Origin: Gammaproteobacteria bacterium | Lineage (GTDB): Bacteria; Pseudomonadota; Gammaproteobacteria; Ga0077554; Ga007554 | DNA length: 39,643 bases | Direction of reading: 5' to 3' | NCBI GenBank assembly: GCA_023266055.1 | Contig: JAHFRW010000022.1 | Span: forward strand, 1 to 39,643 | In this document: positions 16,098-26,579 of the stretch, piece after piece | How positions within the stretch are numbered: position 1 is the first letter of the stretch | Layout: every line of letters begins with the position of its first letter | The notes under the pieces: generated by a model | The model's database searches: none | Seen by the model: the letters and a program-made list of their open reading frames with translations, nothing else | What the model was told of the DNA's origin: nothing | Position numbers and translations under genes: made by a program

Positions 16098-17579
16098 ATG
16101 AACATTACTGATATCGCGTCCTGGATCATCGTCATTATGGGCTGGACAGCAGGTATTATCATGCTGACACTGACCCTGATGTTTATTCAGGATATGCTGC
16201 AAAAAGAACATGCCGTGCGACGCAATTTTCCGGTGATTGGGCGGTTGCGTTATTTCATGGAACGGCAAGGCGAGTTCTTTCGCCAGTATTTTTTCGCCCA
16301 TGATCGACAGGAGCTGCCTTTCAACCGCGCAACACGCGCCTGGGTATACCGCACCTCCAAAAATCTGGGAGGGATTATCGGCTTTGGCTCCACCCGGGAT
16401 TTGCGTGAACCCGGCGCACTGATTTTTGTCAACGCGCCCTACGCCGTACTGGAAGAGGAGCGCCAGACTACCCCGCCCCTGATCATCGGACCACAATGCA
16501 ACAAACCCTTTCTCGCCTCCAGGATCGTTAATATTTCGGGCATGAGTTATGGCGCAATATCCACTCCTGCAGTACGCGCACTTTCCTACGGTGCCGCCAA
16601 GTCCGGGGTATGGCTGAACACCGGCGAAGGTGGGCTGGCGCCTTACCACCTTGAAGGCGGCGGCGATGTGATTTTCCAGCTCGGCACTGCCAAATACGGC
16701 GTGCGTGATCTGGAAGGGCATCTTAGCGACACACACTTGCGTGACATAGCACAGCATGTGCGCGCATTTGAAATAAAACTGGCCCAAGGCGCCAAACCCG
16801 GTCGCGGTGGCGTACTGCCCGCCATTAAAGTCACGGCAGAGGTTGCTCGCATTCGCGGCATACCCCTTGGCCAGCTTTCCAACAGCCCTAATCGCCACTA
16901 CGACATCAAGAACGATGACGAACTGTTGGACATGGTCGCACATATCCGTGATGTCACTGGCCGACCCGTCGGCATCAAAACCGTGCTCGGGTCAGAAGCG
17001 GCCATTATCAGCCTGTGTGACACCATTTTACGTCGCGGGATAGACAGCGCACCTGACTTTATTACCCTGGATGGCGGTGACGGTGGTTCGGGTGCCGCGC
17101 CACAAGTTCTGGCAGACCATGTCGGTCTGCCGCTCAATGAATCACTGCCCATGCTGGTAGACACGCTCATCTCCAGCGGCCTGCGGGAACGCGTACGCGT
17201 CATTGCCTCGGGAAAACTGGTCACATCAACACGCGTAGCATGGGCACTCTGCGTAGGTGCCGATTTCACTGTCACCGCTCGCGGTTTCATGTTTGCATTA
17301 GGGTGCATACAATCATTACAATGTCACCAGAATACCTGCCCGACCGGCATCACCACTCACAACAAAAACCTGCAACGCGGCCTGGTGGTAGAAGACAAGG
17401 CAACACGTGTAGCAAACTATGCACACTGGATCAACATGGAAGTAGACAAGGTAGCCCATTCCTGCGGTCTCGCTCATGCCCGTGAATTCCGTCGTCAACA
17501 TGCCCGCATTGTACAATCTGCCGGGCGCAGCGTACCTCTCGACTCGCTCTTTCCCTACCCGGTAAAATTCACCCGTTGA
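16098..17579 (+). CDS. FMN-binding glutamate synthase family protein, membrane-anchored
   Basis: This 493-residue protein has an N-terminal hydrophobic helix (about residues 5-30). It is followed by a domain like the FMN/synthase half of GltB: NISGMSYGAISTPAVRALSYGAA, NTGEGGLAPYH, KPGRGGVLPAIKV and TLDGGDGGSGAAP (partly quoted). Three cysteines in GCIQSLQCHQNTCPTG (about 402, 408 and 413) match the 3Fe-4S ligands of glutamate synthase. It lacks the N-terminal glutaminase domain, so it cannot take ammonia from glutamine itself. Members of this family are often annotated as glutamate synthase without proof. The ribosome binding site is weak. MITE copy 2 lies about 100 bases upstream. Confidence 0.87.
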   Translation: MNITDIASWIIVIMGWTAGIIMLTLTLMFIQDMLQKEHAVRRNFPVIGRLRYFMERQGEFFRQYFFAHDRQELPFNRATRAWVYRTSKNLGGIIGFGSTRDLREPGALIFVNAPYAVLEEERQTTPPLIIGPQCNKPFLASRIVNISGMSYGAISTPAVRALSYGAAKSGVWLNTGEGGLAPYHLEGGGDVIFQLGTAKYGVRDLEGHLSDTHLRDIAQHVRAFEIKLAQGAKPGRGGVLPAIKVTAEVARIRGIPLGQLSNSPNRHYDIKNDDELLDMVAHIRDVTGRPVGIKTVLGSEAAIISLCDTILRRGIDSAPDFITLDGGDGGSGAAPQVLADHVGLPLNESLPMLVDTLISSGLRERVRVIASGKLVTSTRVAWALCVGADFTVTARGFMFALGCIQSLQCHQNTCPTGITTHNKNLQRGLVVEDKATRVANYAHWINMEVDKVAHSCGLAHAREFRRQHARIVQSAGRSVPLDSLFPYPVKFTR

Positions 17580-17634
17580 TTCCTGCCATCCCTACTTGAC
17601 CGAATCATCAGCATCAAAACATATTATTACCTCG

Positions 17635-17661
17635 CTTGAATCTGTTGGCTGCTGTCCCCAT
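17635..17661 (+). promoter_or_regulatory. Sigma-32 (heat-shock) promoter of clpB
   Basis: CTTGAA at 17635-17640 and CCCCAT at 17656-17661, separated by 15 bases and followed by CTAA, match the RpoH consensus (CTTGAA, spacer, CCCCATnTA). They lie about 40 bases upstream of the clpB start. Heat-shock induction of clpB by this class of promoter is well established in proteobacteria. Confidence 0.85.
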
Positions 17662-17699
17662 CTAATAGTTAACATTTTACAATTACGAGGACACACGTG

Positions 17700-20324
17700 A
17701 TGCGCATGGACAAATTGACCAGCAAATTCCAGATGGCGCTGGCCGATGCACAAAGTATGGCCGTGGGACGTGATCATCAGTTCATTGAACCCGCCCATGT
17801 CATGGCCGCTCTGCTGGATCAGCAAGGCGGCACGGTACGCTCGCTGCTGGGGCAATCTGACGTTAATGTCAACAGTTTACGTTCTCAATTGGGCGAAGCA
17901 CTGGATCGTCTGCCCACCGTGGAGGGCAGCGCAGGCGAAGTACATGTATCCAACGACCTGACACGCCTGCTGAATCTCACCGACAAACTGGCTCAGCAAC
18001 GCAAGGATCAATTCATCTCAAGTGAACTCTTCATACTCGCGGCACTGGAAGACAAAGGTGTACTGGGTGACTTATTACGCAAGGCCGGCGCCGCCAAAGG
18101 CTCCATTCAGCAAGCCATTGAAAAAATGCGTGGCGGACAAAAGATCAACGATGCCAACGCCGAAGAGCAACGCCAAGCATTGGAAAAGTATACCATCGAC
18201 CTCACCGAACGCGCGGAACAGGGCAAACTCGACCCTGTCATAGGACGCGATGATGAGATTCGTCGCACTATTCAGGTATTGCAACGCCGCACCAAAAACA
18301 ACCCGGTTCTGATCGGCGAACCCGGCGTGGGCAAAACCGCCATTGTCGAAGGTCTGGCGCAACGTATCATTAATGGTGAAGTCCCGGAAGGACTGAAAAA
18401 CAAACGGCTCCTGTCTCTCGACATGGGTGCGCTGATTGCAGGCGCCAAATTTCGCGGTGAATTTGAAGAACGCCTCAAGGCAGTGTTGAATGACCTGAGC
18501 AAGCAGGAAGGTCAGGTTATTTTATTTATTGATGAACTGCATACCATGGTAGGCGCCGGCAAGGGTGAAGGCGCAATGGATGCAGGCAACATGCTGAAGC
18601 CTGCATTGGCACGCGGTGACCTGCATTGCGTGGGCGCAACGACGCTTAATGAATATCGCCAATACATCGAAAAGGATGCCGCACTGGAGCGCCGCTTCCA
18701 GAAAGTACTGGTCAATGAACCTTCCGTGGAAGACACCATTGCCATTCTGCGTGGCCTGAAGGAAAAATATGAAATCCATCATGGCGTGGAAATTACCGAC
18801 CCGGCCATTGTTTCCGCAGCCGTACTTTCGCATCGCTACATCACTGATCGCAACCTGCCAGACAAAGCCATTGATCTCATTGATGAGTCGGCAAGCCGCA
18901 TCCGTATGGAAATTGACTCCAAACCTGAGGAAATGGATCGTCTGGAACGCCGCCTGATCCAGCTCAAGATTGAGCGGGAAGCCTTGAAAAAGGAAATCGA
19001 TGAAGCCTCAAAAAAACGCTTCGGTAACCTGAAAATCGAAATCAGCAAGGCCGAACACGAATTTTCTGACCTGAATGAAATCTGGAAAGCGGAAAAAGCC
19101 GCATTACAGGGCACTCAACACATCAAGGAAGCGCTTGAGCGTGTACGTAGCGAACTCGAAACAGCACGGCGCGCGGGCGACTTGACCCGCATGTCCGAGC
19201 TGCAATACGGGCGCATTCCAGAACTGGAAAAACAACTCGACACGGCTTCCCAGGCCGAGATACATGAGATGAAATTACTACGCAACAAGGTCACCGAAGA
19301 AGAGATTGCCGAAGTTGTTTCGAAGTGGACAGGTATTCCGGTGTCAAAAATGCTGGAAGGAGAACGTGAAAAACTGTTACGCATGGAAGAAGCTCTCGGT
19401 GCACGTGTCGTCGGCCAGACCGAAGCGGTAAAAGCCGTGTCGGATGCCATACGCCGCTCACGCGCCGGACTCTCTGACCCGGATCGCCCCAACGGATCAT
19501 TCCTGTTTCTTGGCCCAACCGGCGTTGGAAAAACCGAACTAACCAAGGCACTGGCAGGATTCATGTTTGACACTGAAGACGCCATGATACGCATTGATAT
19601 GTCCGAATTCATGGAAAAACATTCCGTGGCACGTTTAATTGGTGCACCCCCCGGCTACGTGGGTTATGAAGAAGGTGGCTATCTTACGGAAGCCGTGCGA
19701 CGTCGGCCCTATTCAGTGATCCTGCTTGATGAGGTCGAAAAAGCACATCCCGATGTCTTTAATGTGCTCTTGCAGGTACTGGATGATGGACGCCTGACAG
19801 ACGGACAGGGACGCACGGTGGATTTTCGCAACACCGTGATTGTCATGACCTCGAACCTCGGCTCACAACTGATTCAGGAGTTGGCTCAGACGGAGATTAC
19901 AGAACAACCCGACGAGGCAGAAAAAGCGTACAACACCATGAAAAATGCCATTATGAGCGTGGTAGCACAACATTTTCGCCCTGAATTCATCAACCGTATT
20001 GATGACACGGTGGTGTTCCATCCGCTGGGCCGGGCACAGATTCACGCGATTACACTGATTCAACTAGAGTATCTACGCAAACGCCTGCTCGAACGTGATA
20101 TGGATATTGAACTTACGTCAGCGGCGCTTGATAAACTGGGTGAAGCCGGTTTTGATCCGGTATACGGAGCACGGCCACTGAAACGCGCCATACAGCAAAT
20201 GCTGGAAAATCCTCTGGCACAGGAAATTCTTGCGGGCCGTTTTGCGCCCGGTGATATAATTCATGTGGATGTGAAAGACAGGAAAATAATTTTCGAGAAA
20301 GGAAAAATACGCACAGCAGCATAA
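17700..20324 (+). CDS. clpB: ClpB protein disaggregase
   Basis: This AAA+ Hsp100 chaperone of about 874 residues rescues aggregated proteins together with DnaK. It has the Clp-N repeat domain ([11 protein letters not shown] onwards) and a first nucleotide-binding domain with Walker A GEPGVGKT (about 204-211) and [10 protein letters not shown]. The coiled-coil middle domain that marks ClpB lies at roughly 410-525, and the second nucleotide-binding domain has GPTGVGKT (about 605-612) and the GYVG pore loop. The open frame includes a GTG at 17697; the ATG at 17700 gives the usual N-terminus and sits eight bases after a GAGGA. It is preceded by a sigma-32 promoter and followed by a terminator. 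Confidence 0.97.
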   Translation: MRMDKLTSKFQMALADAQSMAVGRDHQFIEPAHVMAALLDQQGGTVRSLLGQSDVNVNSLRSQLGEALDRLPTVEGSAGEVHVSNDLTRLLNLTDKLAQQRKDQFISSELFILAALEDKGVLGDLLRKAGAAKGSIQQAIEKMRGGQKINDANAEEQRQALEKYTIDLTERAEQGKLDPVIGRDDEIRRTIQVLQRRTKNNPVLIGEPGVGKTAIVEGLAQRIINGEVPEGLKNKRLLSLDMGALIAGAKFRGEFEERLKAVLNDLSKQEGQVILFIDELHTMVGAGKGEGAMDAGNMLKPALARGDLHCVGATTLNEYRQYIEKDAALERRFQKVLVNEPSVEDTIAILRGLKEKYEIHHGVEITDPAIVSAAVLSHRYITDRNLPDKAIDLIDESASRIRMEIDSKPEEMDRLERRLIQLKIEREALKKEIDEASKKRFGNLKIEISKAEHEFSDLNEIWKAEKAALQGTQHIKEALERVRSELETARRAGDLTRMSELQYGRIPELEKQLDTASQAEIHEMKLLRNKVTEEEIAEVVSKWTGIPVSKMLEGEREKLLRMEEALGARVVGQTEAVKAVSDAIRRSRAGLSDPDRPNGSFLFLGPTGVGKTELTKALAGFMFDTEDAMIRIDMSEFMEKHSVARLIGAPPGYVGYEEGGYLTEAVRRRPYSVILLDEVEKAHPDVFNVLLQVLDDGRLTDGQGRTVDFRNTVIVMTSNLGSQLIQELAQTEITEQPDEAEKAYNTMKNAIMSVVAQHFRPEFINRIDDTVVFHPLGRAQIHAITLIQLEYLRKRLLERDMDIELTSAALDKLGEAGFDPVYGARPLKRAIQQMLENPLAQEILAGRFAPGDIIHVDVKDRKIIFEKGKIRTAA

Positions 20325-20336
20325 TGTCATCGTATG

Positions 20337-20371
20337 GGGAGTTCGTGCCGGAGACAGCACGAACCCTTTTT
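20337..20371 (+). terminator. Rho-independent terminator after clpB
   Basis: An 8-base perfect stem (GTTCGTGC at 20341-20348 with GCACGAAC at 20357-20364) and an 8-base loop are followed by CCTTTTT. It is placed 16 bases after the clpB stop and ends at the 3' end of the convergent NUDIX gene. Confidence 0.85.
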
Positions 20372-20907
20372 CAGCGTCGCATCTTATGCACCATACGTAA
20401 TATCGAATCGTCCACGCTGTATTCTTCGATATCCGCAACCGCCACCCACGCCAGATCCTTTGACTCGCTGCTGATGACCAAAGGTGTGTGACGATCTGCC
20501 ATAAACAGGAAACGCACATCATAATGAAAATGCGCGGGTTCTTTTGCCGAGGCTGGAATAGCGTGTACATCCAGATCATAAATCTGTTCTGATACCGGCT
20601 TTACATGCTCCAAACCCGATTCCTCGTGCGCCTCACGCCATGCAACATTCAGAATGTCAGGATCACCATCGGCATGCCCTCCCAGTTGCAGCCAGCGATC
20701 AAGCTTGCGATGATGTGTGAGCAGCACATGGGTTCTGCCCAGATCAACAATCCACGCCGAACCGGTAATGTGGCCAATGTCCAGAGAGCGCTCGAAACAG
20801 CGTGGGTTGGCCTGCACAAAGCGTTCCAGAACCATGCACATACGCGTTTCGGCCTGATCAAATGCCGTATAAGCGTCGAGTTTCTCCAGCAATAATATTC
20901 TGTGCAT
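20371..20907 (-). CDS. NUDIX hydrolase
   Basis: This 178-residue NUDIX protein has its box in GGHADGDPDILNVAWREAHEESGL (read in two halves). The catalytic REAHEESGL end is intact. The first Glu of the classical GX5E part is replaced by Pro/Asp (GHADGDPD), as in a recognisable subgroup of NUDIX proteins of unknown substrate. The family hydrolyses nucleoside diphosphates linked to another moiety; the substrate cannot be deduced here. It lies nine bases downstream of the DUF938 gene on the same strand. Confidence 0.88.
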   Translation of the reverse strand: MHRILLLEKLDAYTAFDQAETRMCMVLERFVQANPRCFERSLDIGHITGSAWIVDLGRTHVLLTHHRKLDRWLQLGGHADGDPDILNVAWREAHEESGLEHVKPVSEQIYDLDVHAIPASAKEPAHFHYDVRFLFMADRHTPLVISSESKDLAWVAVADIEEYSVDDSILRMVHKMRR

Positions 20908-20916
20908 GATGAACCT

Positions 20917-21549
20917 CTAGTCTGCGCGCTTGCGCCACACCAACGTGCGATTGTTGGCAGGCATTTCATGATCCTGTGTCAGCAACAACCCCGCCTTGCC
21001 CGCCAATACATCCAGTGCTTCAAAATCACGTACGCCACTGGCGGGGTCTCGCGCTTTCAACCAGGCGTCGAAACGCGCATTACTGGGACTGGTGTATGCA
21101 CCGTGGTAGTTGAAGGGACCGTACAGACAAAATACGCCACCCGGCGCCAGCACATTCCCGATGCCCGCAAACATGCACTGCACTTGCGGCCACCCCATGA
21201 TATGGACGGTGTTGGCGCTGAATATGGCATCCACTTTCCTGGTCGGCCACGGATCGTTTTCCACATCCAGCGCCAGCGGCGGCAATACATTGGGTAACGC
21301 GGCTTCGTCCAGCCAGGCGCGAATCCCGGCGTGATAAATGACGATATCGCTGGTTTGCCAGGTGAGGTGCGGTAAATGTTCACCAAAATAAATAGCGTGT
21401 TGACCCGTGCCACTGCCGATCTCCAGGACGTGCGACGTGCAGGGATGCAGCCGCTCCTGCGCGGCCCGCGCTTGCGAAAACTCCTTGCGTAACACATCAA
21501 GAATCGGATCCTTGTTCTGGTCACAGGATTCGGAGTAGGGTTTTTCCAT
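20917..21549 (-). CDS. DUF938 SAM-dependent methyltransferase-like protein
   Basis: This protein of about 210 residues has a class I methyltransferase SAM-binding motif (HVLEIGSGTGQHAIYF) and the DUF938 signatures KPYSESCDQNKDPILDVL at the start and FSANTVHIMGW in the middle. The substrate is unknown. The open frame begins at a TTG at 21561, but the ATG at 21549 (MEKPYSES) matches the family N-terminus. It is followed by the NUDIX gene and preceded by uvrA on the same strand. Confidence 0.87.
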   Translation of the reverse strand: MEKPYSESCDQNKDPILDVLRKEFSQARAAQERLHPCTSHVLEIGSGTGQHAIYFGEHLPHLTWQTSDIVIYHAGIRAWLDEAALPNVLPPLALDVENDPWPTRKVDAIFSANTVHIMGWPQVQCMFAGIGNVLAPGGVFCLYGPFNYHGAYTSPSNARFDAWLKARDPASGVRDFEALDVLAGKAGLLLTQDHEMPANNRTLVWRKRAD

Positions 21550-21591
21550 GGCATACTTCAACGCTGCTCAATAACACTCGGGCGCTCTACC

Positions 21592-24468
21592 TTAACCTGT
21601 GCGCCGTGGCTTTTCATGATTCATGTTTTTATCCAGCACTGCCCGCAAAAATCGTCCGGTATGCGAGTCAGGATGTGCTGCAATATCTTCGGGAGTACCC
21701 ACTGTCAGGACTTCACCACCCTTATCGCCACCTTCCGGTCCCATGTCAATCACCCAGTCAGCCGTTTTGATCACATCCAGATTATGTTCGATGACGACGA
21801 TAGTATTGCCGTGGTCACGCAGTTGATGCAACACTATCAACAGTTGCTTGATGTCATGAAAGTGCAAGCCCGTGGTAGGCTCATCAAGAATGTACAAGGT
21901 GCTGCCGGACTCGCGCTTGGACAGCTCACGTGACAACTTGACGCGCTGCGCTTCACCGCCGGACAGGGTCGTGGCATTCTGTCCCAGCCGTACGTACGAC
22001 AAACCCACATCCATCAGGGTTTGCAGCTTGCGCGCAATCACCGGCACCGCATCAAAAAAGGCCAACGCATCTTCAATGGTCATGTCCAGCACTTCATGAA
22101 TATTTTTACCCTTGTACCGCACCTCCAGCGTTTCACGGTTATAGCGCTTGCCTTTACAAATGTCACATGGCACGTAAATGTCCGGCAAGAAGTGCATTTC
22201 GACTTTAATGACGCCATCACCCTGACATGCTTCACAACGTCCACCCTTGACGTTAAAGCTGAATCGGCCGGGATTGTAGCCGCGTGAACGCGCCTCCTGG
22301 GTACCGGAAAATAATTCGCGGATGGGCGTGAACAAACCGGTATAGGTCGCCGGGTTGGATCGCGGTGTGCGGCCGATGGGGCTTTGGTCAATGTTGACGA
22401 CTTTCTCAAATTGCTCCAGACCAATAATCTCGGCACAAGGTGCAGGCTCGTCACTGCTGCCATACAGGGTGCGTGCTGCCTGACGGTACAGTGTGTCGTT
22501 AATCAGCGTGGATTTTCCGGAACCGGATACGCCGGTAATACAGGTCATGAGGCCCACCGGAATATCGACATTGACATCCTTTAGATTATGGCCACTGGCG
22601 CCACGCAAACACAGTTGACGTGCCGGATCGGGTGGCACGCGCACGTCAGCCACTTCGATTTGACGATAACCTGCCAGATATTGCCCGGTGAGTGATGCCG
22701 GATTGGCGATAATTTCCTGCGGTGTACCCTGCGCGACAATATGCCCGCCATGCACGCCTGCGCCAGGGCCGATGTCTATCACGTAGTCGGCCAGACGAAT
22801 GGCATCTTCATCATGCTCGACAACGATGACCGTATTACCCAGATCACGCAGGTATAACAACGTCTTGAGCAGGCGCTCATTGTCGCGTTGATGCAAACCA
22901 ATAGACGGCTCGTCAAGCACGTACATAACCCCCACCAGCCCGGCGCCAATCTGACTGGCGAGCCGGATGCGTTGCGCTTCACCGCCGGACAAGGTGTCGG
23001 CACTGCGTTCCAGGGTTAAATAATCCAGCCCCACATTCACCAGAAAGTCGAGCCGTTGACCCACTTCCTTGACAATCTTGGCAGCGATCTCGCCACGCCA
23101 GCCCGGCAATACCAGATGCGTAAAAAATTCATAGGCGCGGCCTACCGGCATCTTCACTGCTTCCGGCAGGGTTTTGCCTGCCACAAAAACATGACGTGCT
23201 TCACGGCGCAAACGCGTACCCTTGCAATCCGGACAATGCTGCGTGCTGAGATATTTAGCCAGTTCCTCACGAACCGCACTCGACTCGGTTTCGCGGTAAC
23301 GCCGCTGCATATTATTGATGACGCCTTCAAAGGCATGGCGACGGCGGGTTACCACCCCACGCTCGTTAAGATAGGAGAATTCGATCTCTTCTTCGCCACT
23401 GCCAAACAACACCAGATCCTGCCGTTTTTTCGGCAGCTTTTGAAATGGCGTATCAACATCAAATTTATAATGTTCGGCAAGGGCATTGATCATTTGAAAA
23501 TAATAGGCGTTTCTGCGATCCCAGCCACGCACCGCTCCCCCTGCCAGGCTTAGCTCGGGATGAGATACCACCCGCGTCGGATCGAAGAACTGCTTGACGC
23601 CCAAACCATCACAGGTCTGGCACGCCCCCGCCGGGTTGTTGAATGAAAACATGCGCGGCTCAAGTTCAGTGATACTGTAACCGCATTGTGGGCACGCAAA
23701 TTTGGCAGAGAACACCACATCGGGCAACCGTTCCGCATTGACGCCGACGGCTTCATCCATAAAAGCCACACGCGCCAGCCCGCCGGACAGGCGCAAGGCG
23801 GTTTCAAACGATTCCGCCAACCGCTGCTGCACATCAGGCCGCACCTTGAAACGGTCAATCACCACTTCGATAGTGTGCTTCTTGCGCAGATCGAGCTTGG
23901 GGGCCTGATCCAGCTCCACCACCGTGCCGTTAATCCGTGCCCGCACATAACCCTGGGCACGCAGCTCTTCCAGCACCTCGACATGCTCACCCTTGCGCCC
24001 GTCCACGACCGGCGCCAGCAGCATCAAGCGCGCGTCCTGGGGCATCGCCAGCACATGGTCAACCATCTGACTGACGGTTTGGGCATCGAGCACAACATCA
24101 TGATCCGGACAACGCGGCTCGCCGGCACGGGCAAATAACAGGCGCAAGTAGTCATAAATTTCCGTTACCGTACCCACCGTGGAGCGCGGATTGTGCGACG
24201 TTGACTTCTGTTCGATGGAAATTGCTGGAGATAAGCCCTCAATATGATCCACATCAGGCTTTTCCATCACCGACAGGAACTGCCGTGCATAGCTCGACAA
24301 CGACTCCACATAGCGCCGCTGACCTTCCGCATAAATGGTATCAAAAGCCAGTGACGACTTCCCGGAGCCTGATAAGCCGGTGATCACAATCAATTTGCCA
24401 CGCGGCAAATCAACATCAATGTTTTTCAGGTTGTGGGTACGGGCACCGCGAATGCGGATCATGTTCAT
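21592..24468 (-). CDS. uvrA: UvrABC excision nuclease subunit A
   Basis: This 958-residue damage-recognition ATPase belongs to nucleotide excision repair. It has two ABC modules: the first Walker A is GLSGSGKSS near residue 32 and the second is GVSGSGKS near 640. ABC signatures are LSGGEAQR (twice). A zinc module is visible in the second half (CEACQGDG...[10 protein letters not shown]), with another CPQCGYS...CQTCDG module in the first half. The ATG at 24468 has AGGAAA six bases upstream. It diverges from yajR across 75 bases. I could not find a convincing LexA box there. Confidence 0.97.
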   Translation of the reverse strand: MNMIRIRGARTHNLKNIDVDLPRGKLIVITGLSGSGKSSLAFDTIYAEGQRRYVESLSSYARQFLSVMEKPDVDHIEGLSPAISIEQKSTSHNPRSTVGTVTEIYDYLRLLFARAGEPRCPDHDVVLDAQTVSQMVDHVLAMPQDARLMLLAPVVDGRKGEHVEVLEELRAQGYVRARINGTVVELDQAPKLDLRKKHTIEVVIDRFKVRPDVQQRLAESFETALRLSGGLARVAFMDEAVGVNAERLPDVVFSAKFACPQCGYSITELEPRMFSFNNPAGACQTCDGLGVKQFFDPTRVVSHPELSLAGGAVRGWDRRNAYYFQMINALAEHYKFDVDTPFQKLPKKRQDLVLFGSGEEEIEFSYLNERGVVTRRRHAFEGVINNMQRRYRETESSAVREELAKYLSTQHCPDCKGTRLRREARHVFVAGKTLPEAVKMPVGRAYEFFTHLVLPGWRGEIAAKIVKEVGQRLDFLVNVGLDYLTLERSADTLSGGEAQRIRLASQIGAGLVGVMYVLDEPSIGLHQRDNERLLKTLLYLRDLGNTVIVVEHDEDAIRLADYVIDIGPGAGVHGGHIVAQGTPQEIIANPASLTGQYLAGYRQIEVADVRVPPDPARQLCLRGASGHNLKDVNVDIPVGLMTCITGVSGSGKSTLINDTLYRQAARTLYGSSDEPAPCAEIIGLEQFEKVVNIDQSPIGRTPRSNPATYTGLFTPIRELFSGTQEARSRGYNPGRFSFNVKGGRCEACQGDGVIKVEMHFLPDIYVPCDICKGKRYNRETLEVRYKGKNIHEVLDMTIEDALAFFDAVPVIARKLQTLMDVGLSYVRLGQNATTLSGGEAQRVKLSRELSKRESGSTLYILDEPTTGLHFHDIKQLLIVLHQLRDHGNTIVVIEHNLDVIKTADWVIDMGPEGGDKGGEVLTVGTPEDIAAHPDSHTGRFLRAVLDKNMNHEKPRRTG

Positions 24469-24543
24469 GCTGATTTCCTAGGACTGAATTAACCTGCTAA
24501 TATACGCCTGTTCACCCCCTCTTAGCAAAATTCAGGACATCTC

Positions 24544-25944
24544 GTGGCCAAACCAGAAAACCAATCAACCCGACCGCCCGGCATGAACGCGGGTGAACGC
24601 ACCGCCGCATTATCACTCTCCAGCATTTACGCCCTGCGCATGATGGGATTATTCATGATCCTGCCGGTATTTTCGCTCTACGCACACGATCATCTGAAAA
24701 ACTCTACGCCGCTATTAATAGGATTGGCGATTGGCATTTATGGGCTGGCCAATGCCGTCTTCCAGATCCCGTTTGGCATATTATCTGATCGCTTTGGCCG
24801 CAAGCCCATTATCGCCTTTGGGTTGCTGCTCTTTGCTCTCGGCAGCGTGATTGCAGCAATGTCGGACACCATTACCGGCGTTATCATCGGTCGCGCCATT
24901 CAAGGCAGCGGCGCCATTGCCGCCGCCGTGATGGCACTGGCCGCCGACCTGACCCGCGAGGAGCACCGCCTGAAAATCATGGCCATGATCGGCATGACCA
25001 TCGGCCTGTCGTTTTCCACGTCACTGGTACTGGGGCCACTGCTGGATGGCTGGATAGGCGTCTCCGGCATCTTCTGGCTCACCGCCGTGCTGGCCCTGGC
25101 AGGCATTGGTGTGCTGCATTTATGGGTACCGCAACCCGTCGCCAGCACTTTCCATCGCGACGCTGAAGTCGTACCTTCGCAGTTCACTGACATGCTCAAG
25201 GATCCCTCATTACTGCGGCTTAACGTCGGCATCTTCGCTCTGCACATGATTCTCACCGCCAGCTTTGTGGTCGTGCCCGTGGCCCTGCGCGACTATGCCG
25301 GCCTGGCGGGCGGACAGCACTGGATGATCTATCTGGGCGTACAATTGATTTCAATGGCCGCCATGATTCCCTTCATTATTTATGCCGAAAAATATCGCCA
25401 TATGAAGCAGGTCTTTTTTGGCTGCGTGATCGCCATCGCCATCGCCCAGGCGGGGCTGGGCCTTGCACACACCTCGGTGATCGCTATCTCGCTGTCATTG
25501 CTGCTGTTTTTTATCGCATTTAACGTACTCGAAGCCACCCTGCCATCACTCATCGCCAAAACTGCGCCGTCCGAGAAAAAGGGCACGGCCATGGGCATCT
25601 ACTCCACCAGCCAGTTTCTGGGCGCATTCACGGGCGGTATTGCAGGAGGCTGGCTGTATGGCGCGGTCGGTGTCGGCGCTGTTTTTGCCCTGTGCGCCGG
25701 AATCGCAACGGTATGGGCAGTGATCGCCGCCAGCATGCGCGAACCACGCTACCTGAGCAACCACCTGCTCAAAATCGGCAATATCACCCCGGAACAGGCC
25801 CAGACGCTCACCCAGCGCCTGCGTCAGGTACGGGGTGTCGTCGAAGTCAACGTGATTGCTGATGACGGTATCGCCTATCTCAAGGTTGACACCCAGACCT
25901 TGGATAACGACGCGCTCAGTGAATTTTCAGCCGTAAAGGCGTAA
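24544..25944 (+). CDS. yajR: YajR-type MFS transporter with C-terminal ferredoxin-like domain
   Basis: This 466-residue major facilitator protein has 12 membrane segments. It aligns along its length with E. coli YajR: IYALRMMGLFMILPVFSLY, the motif A DRFGRKPII, GRAIQGSGAIAAAVMALA and MGIYSTSQFLGAF. After the last helix comes a soluble region of about 65 residues (HLLKIGNITPEQAQTL to the end) corresponding to the YAM domain of YajR. The transported substrate of YajR is not established. The start is a GTG with AGGA six bases before it; no nearby ATG fits the conserved N-terminus. ssb follows 118 bases downstream. Confidence 0.9.
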   Translation: MAKPENQSTRPPGMNAGERTAALSLSSIYALRMMGLFMILPVFSLYAHDHLKNSTPLLIGLAIGIYGLANAVFQIPFGILSDRFGRKPIIAFGLLLFALGSVIAAMSDTITGVIIGRAIQGSGAIAAAVMALAADLTREEHRLKIMAMIGMTIGLSFSTSLVLGPLLDGWIGVSGIFWLTAVLALAGIGVLHLWVPQPVASTFHRDAEVVPSQFTDMLKDPSLLRLNVGIFALHMILTASFVVVPVALRDYAGLAGGQHWMIYLGVQLISMAAMIPFIIYAEKYRHMKQVFFGCVIAIAIAQAGLGLAHTSVIAISLSLLLFFIAFNVLEATLPSLIAKTAPSEKKGTAMGIYSTSQFLGAFTGGIAGGWLYGAVGVGAVFALCAGIATVWAVIAASMREPRYLSNHLLKIGNITPEQAQTLTQRLRQVRGVVEVNVIADDGIAYLKVDTQTLDNDALSEFSAVKA

Positions 25945-25960
25945 AATAACCCAAACAGGA

Positions 25961-26007
25961 TGTTGAAAAAGGCCATCCATGCACCGCACGCAGACTGTTT
26001 TTCAACA
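25961..26007 (+). terminator. Inverted repeat, possible yajR terminator
   Basis: Ten-base perfect arms (TGTTGAAAAA at 25961-25970 and TTTTTCAACA at 25998-26007) enclose a 27-base loop between yajR and ssb. The A/T-rich arms could act as a terminator in either direction, though a T run outside the stem is missing. It could instead be a dispersed palindromic repeat. Confidence 0.4.
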
Positions 26008-26062
26008 GCCCGCTAACGACCAAGTTCGATATTCAAACAATTTAAATACAGAGGTTCGCACC

Positions 26063-26539
26063 ATGGCAAGAGGCGTTAATAAGGTTATTCTGATCGGCAA
26101 TCTCGGCAAAGACCCCGAGGTGCGTTACATGCCCAGTGGCGGCGCCGTCACCAATATCACCATTGCCACGTCCGATTCGTGGAAAGACAAGCAAACCGGT
26201 GAAAAGAAAGAAAGCACTGAATGGCACAATGTCGTGTTCTTTAATCGTCTTGCCGAAATTGCCGGCGAGTATCTGAAGAAAGGCTCCAAGGTTTACATCG
26301 AAGGTTCACTCAAAACCGAGAAATACCAGGACAAAGCCACAGGCGCTGATCGTTACAGCACCAAGATCGTCGCTAACGAAATGCAGATGCTGGATGGAAA
26401 AGGCGGCAGCGCGGATTATTCAGCCGGCAGTGGCAGCGCCGAGCAGCGCCCGAGTGAAGGACGAGGTAACGCCGCAGCCGCAAACACGCAGGGAAGAGAC
26501 AATAAATTTGAAGATTTTGACGACGATATTCCGTTTTAA
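26063..26539 (+). CDS. ssb: Single-stranded DNA-binding protein
   Basis: This 158-residue SSB has the OB-fold start [42 protein letters not shown] and the acidic tail DFDDDIPF that recruits partner proteins. The linker is Gly/Ser/Ala-rich. The frame is open from 25979, but the ATG at 26063 has GAGG eight bases upstream and gives the canonical MARGVNKV. It follows yajR on the plus strand and is near uvrA, as in many gammaproteobacteria. Confidence 0.97.
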   Translation: MARGVNKVILIGNLGKDPEVRYMPSGGAVTNITIATSDSWKDKQTGEKKESTEWHNVVFFNRLAEIAGEYLKKGSKVYIEGSLKTEKYQDKATGADRYSTKIVANEMQMLDGKGGSADYSAGSGSAEQRPSEGRGNAAAANTQGRDNKFEDFDDDIPF

Positions 26540-26542
26540 AAA

Positions 26543-26579
26543 ATTAAAGTGTGTCGCGAGTACGGCGACACACTTTAAT
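26543..26579. terminator. Strong hairpin terminator after ssb
   Basis: A 15-base perfect stem (26543-26557 with 26565-26579) and a 7-base loop begin three bases after the ssb stop. The stem closes with AAAG/CTTT, and on the minus strand it is followed by TTTTTT. It can therefore stop transcripts from both ssb and, further away, the opposing GGDEF-EAL gene. Confidence 0.85.

Noticed and set aside
16062-16943. 293-codon minus-strand open frame opposite the glutamate synthase-like gene
   Set aside because: The plus-strand product has intact family motifs through this range, so the antisense frame is a shadow.
24469-24543. Possible LexA (SOS) box between uvrA and yajR
   Set aside because: Several CTG/CAG fragments occur, but no CTG-N10-CAG palindrome close to the consensus was found.
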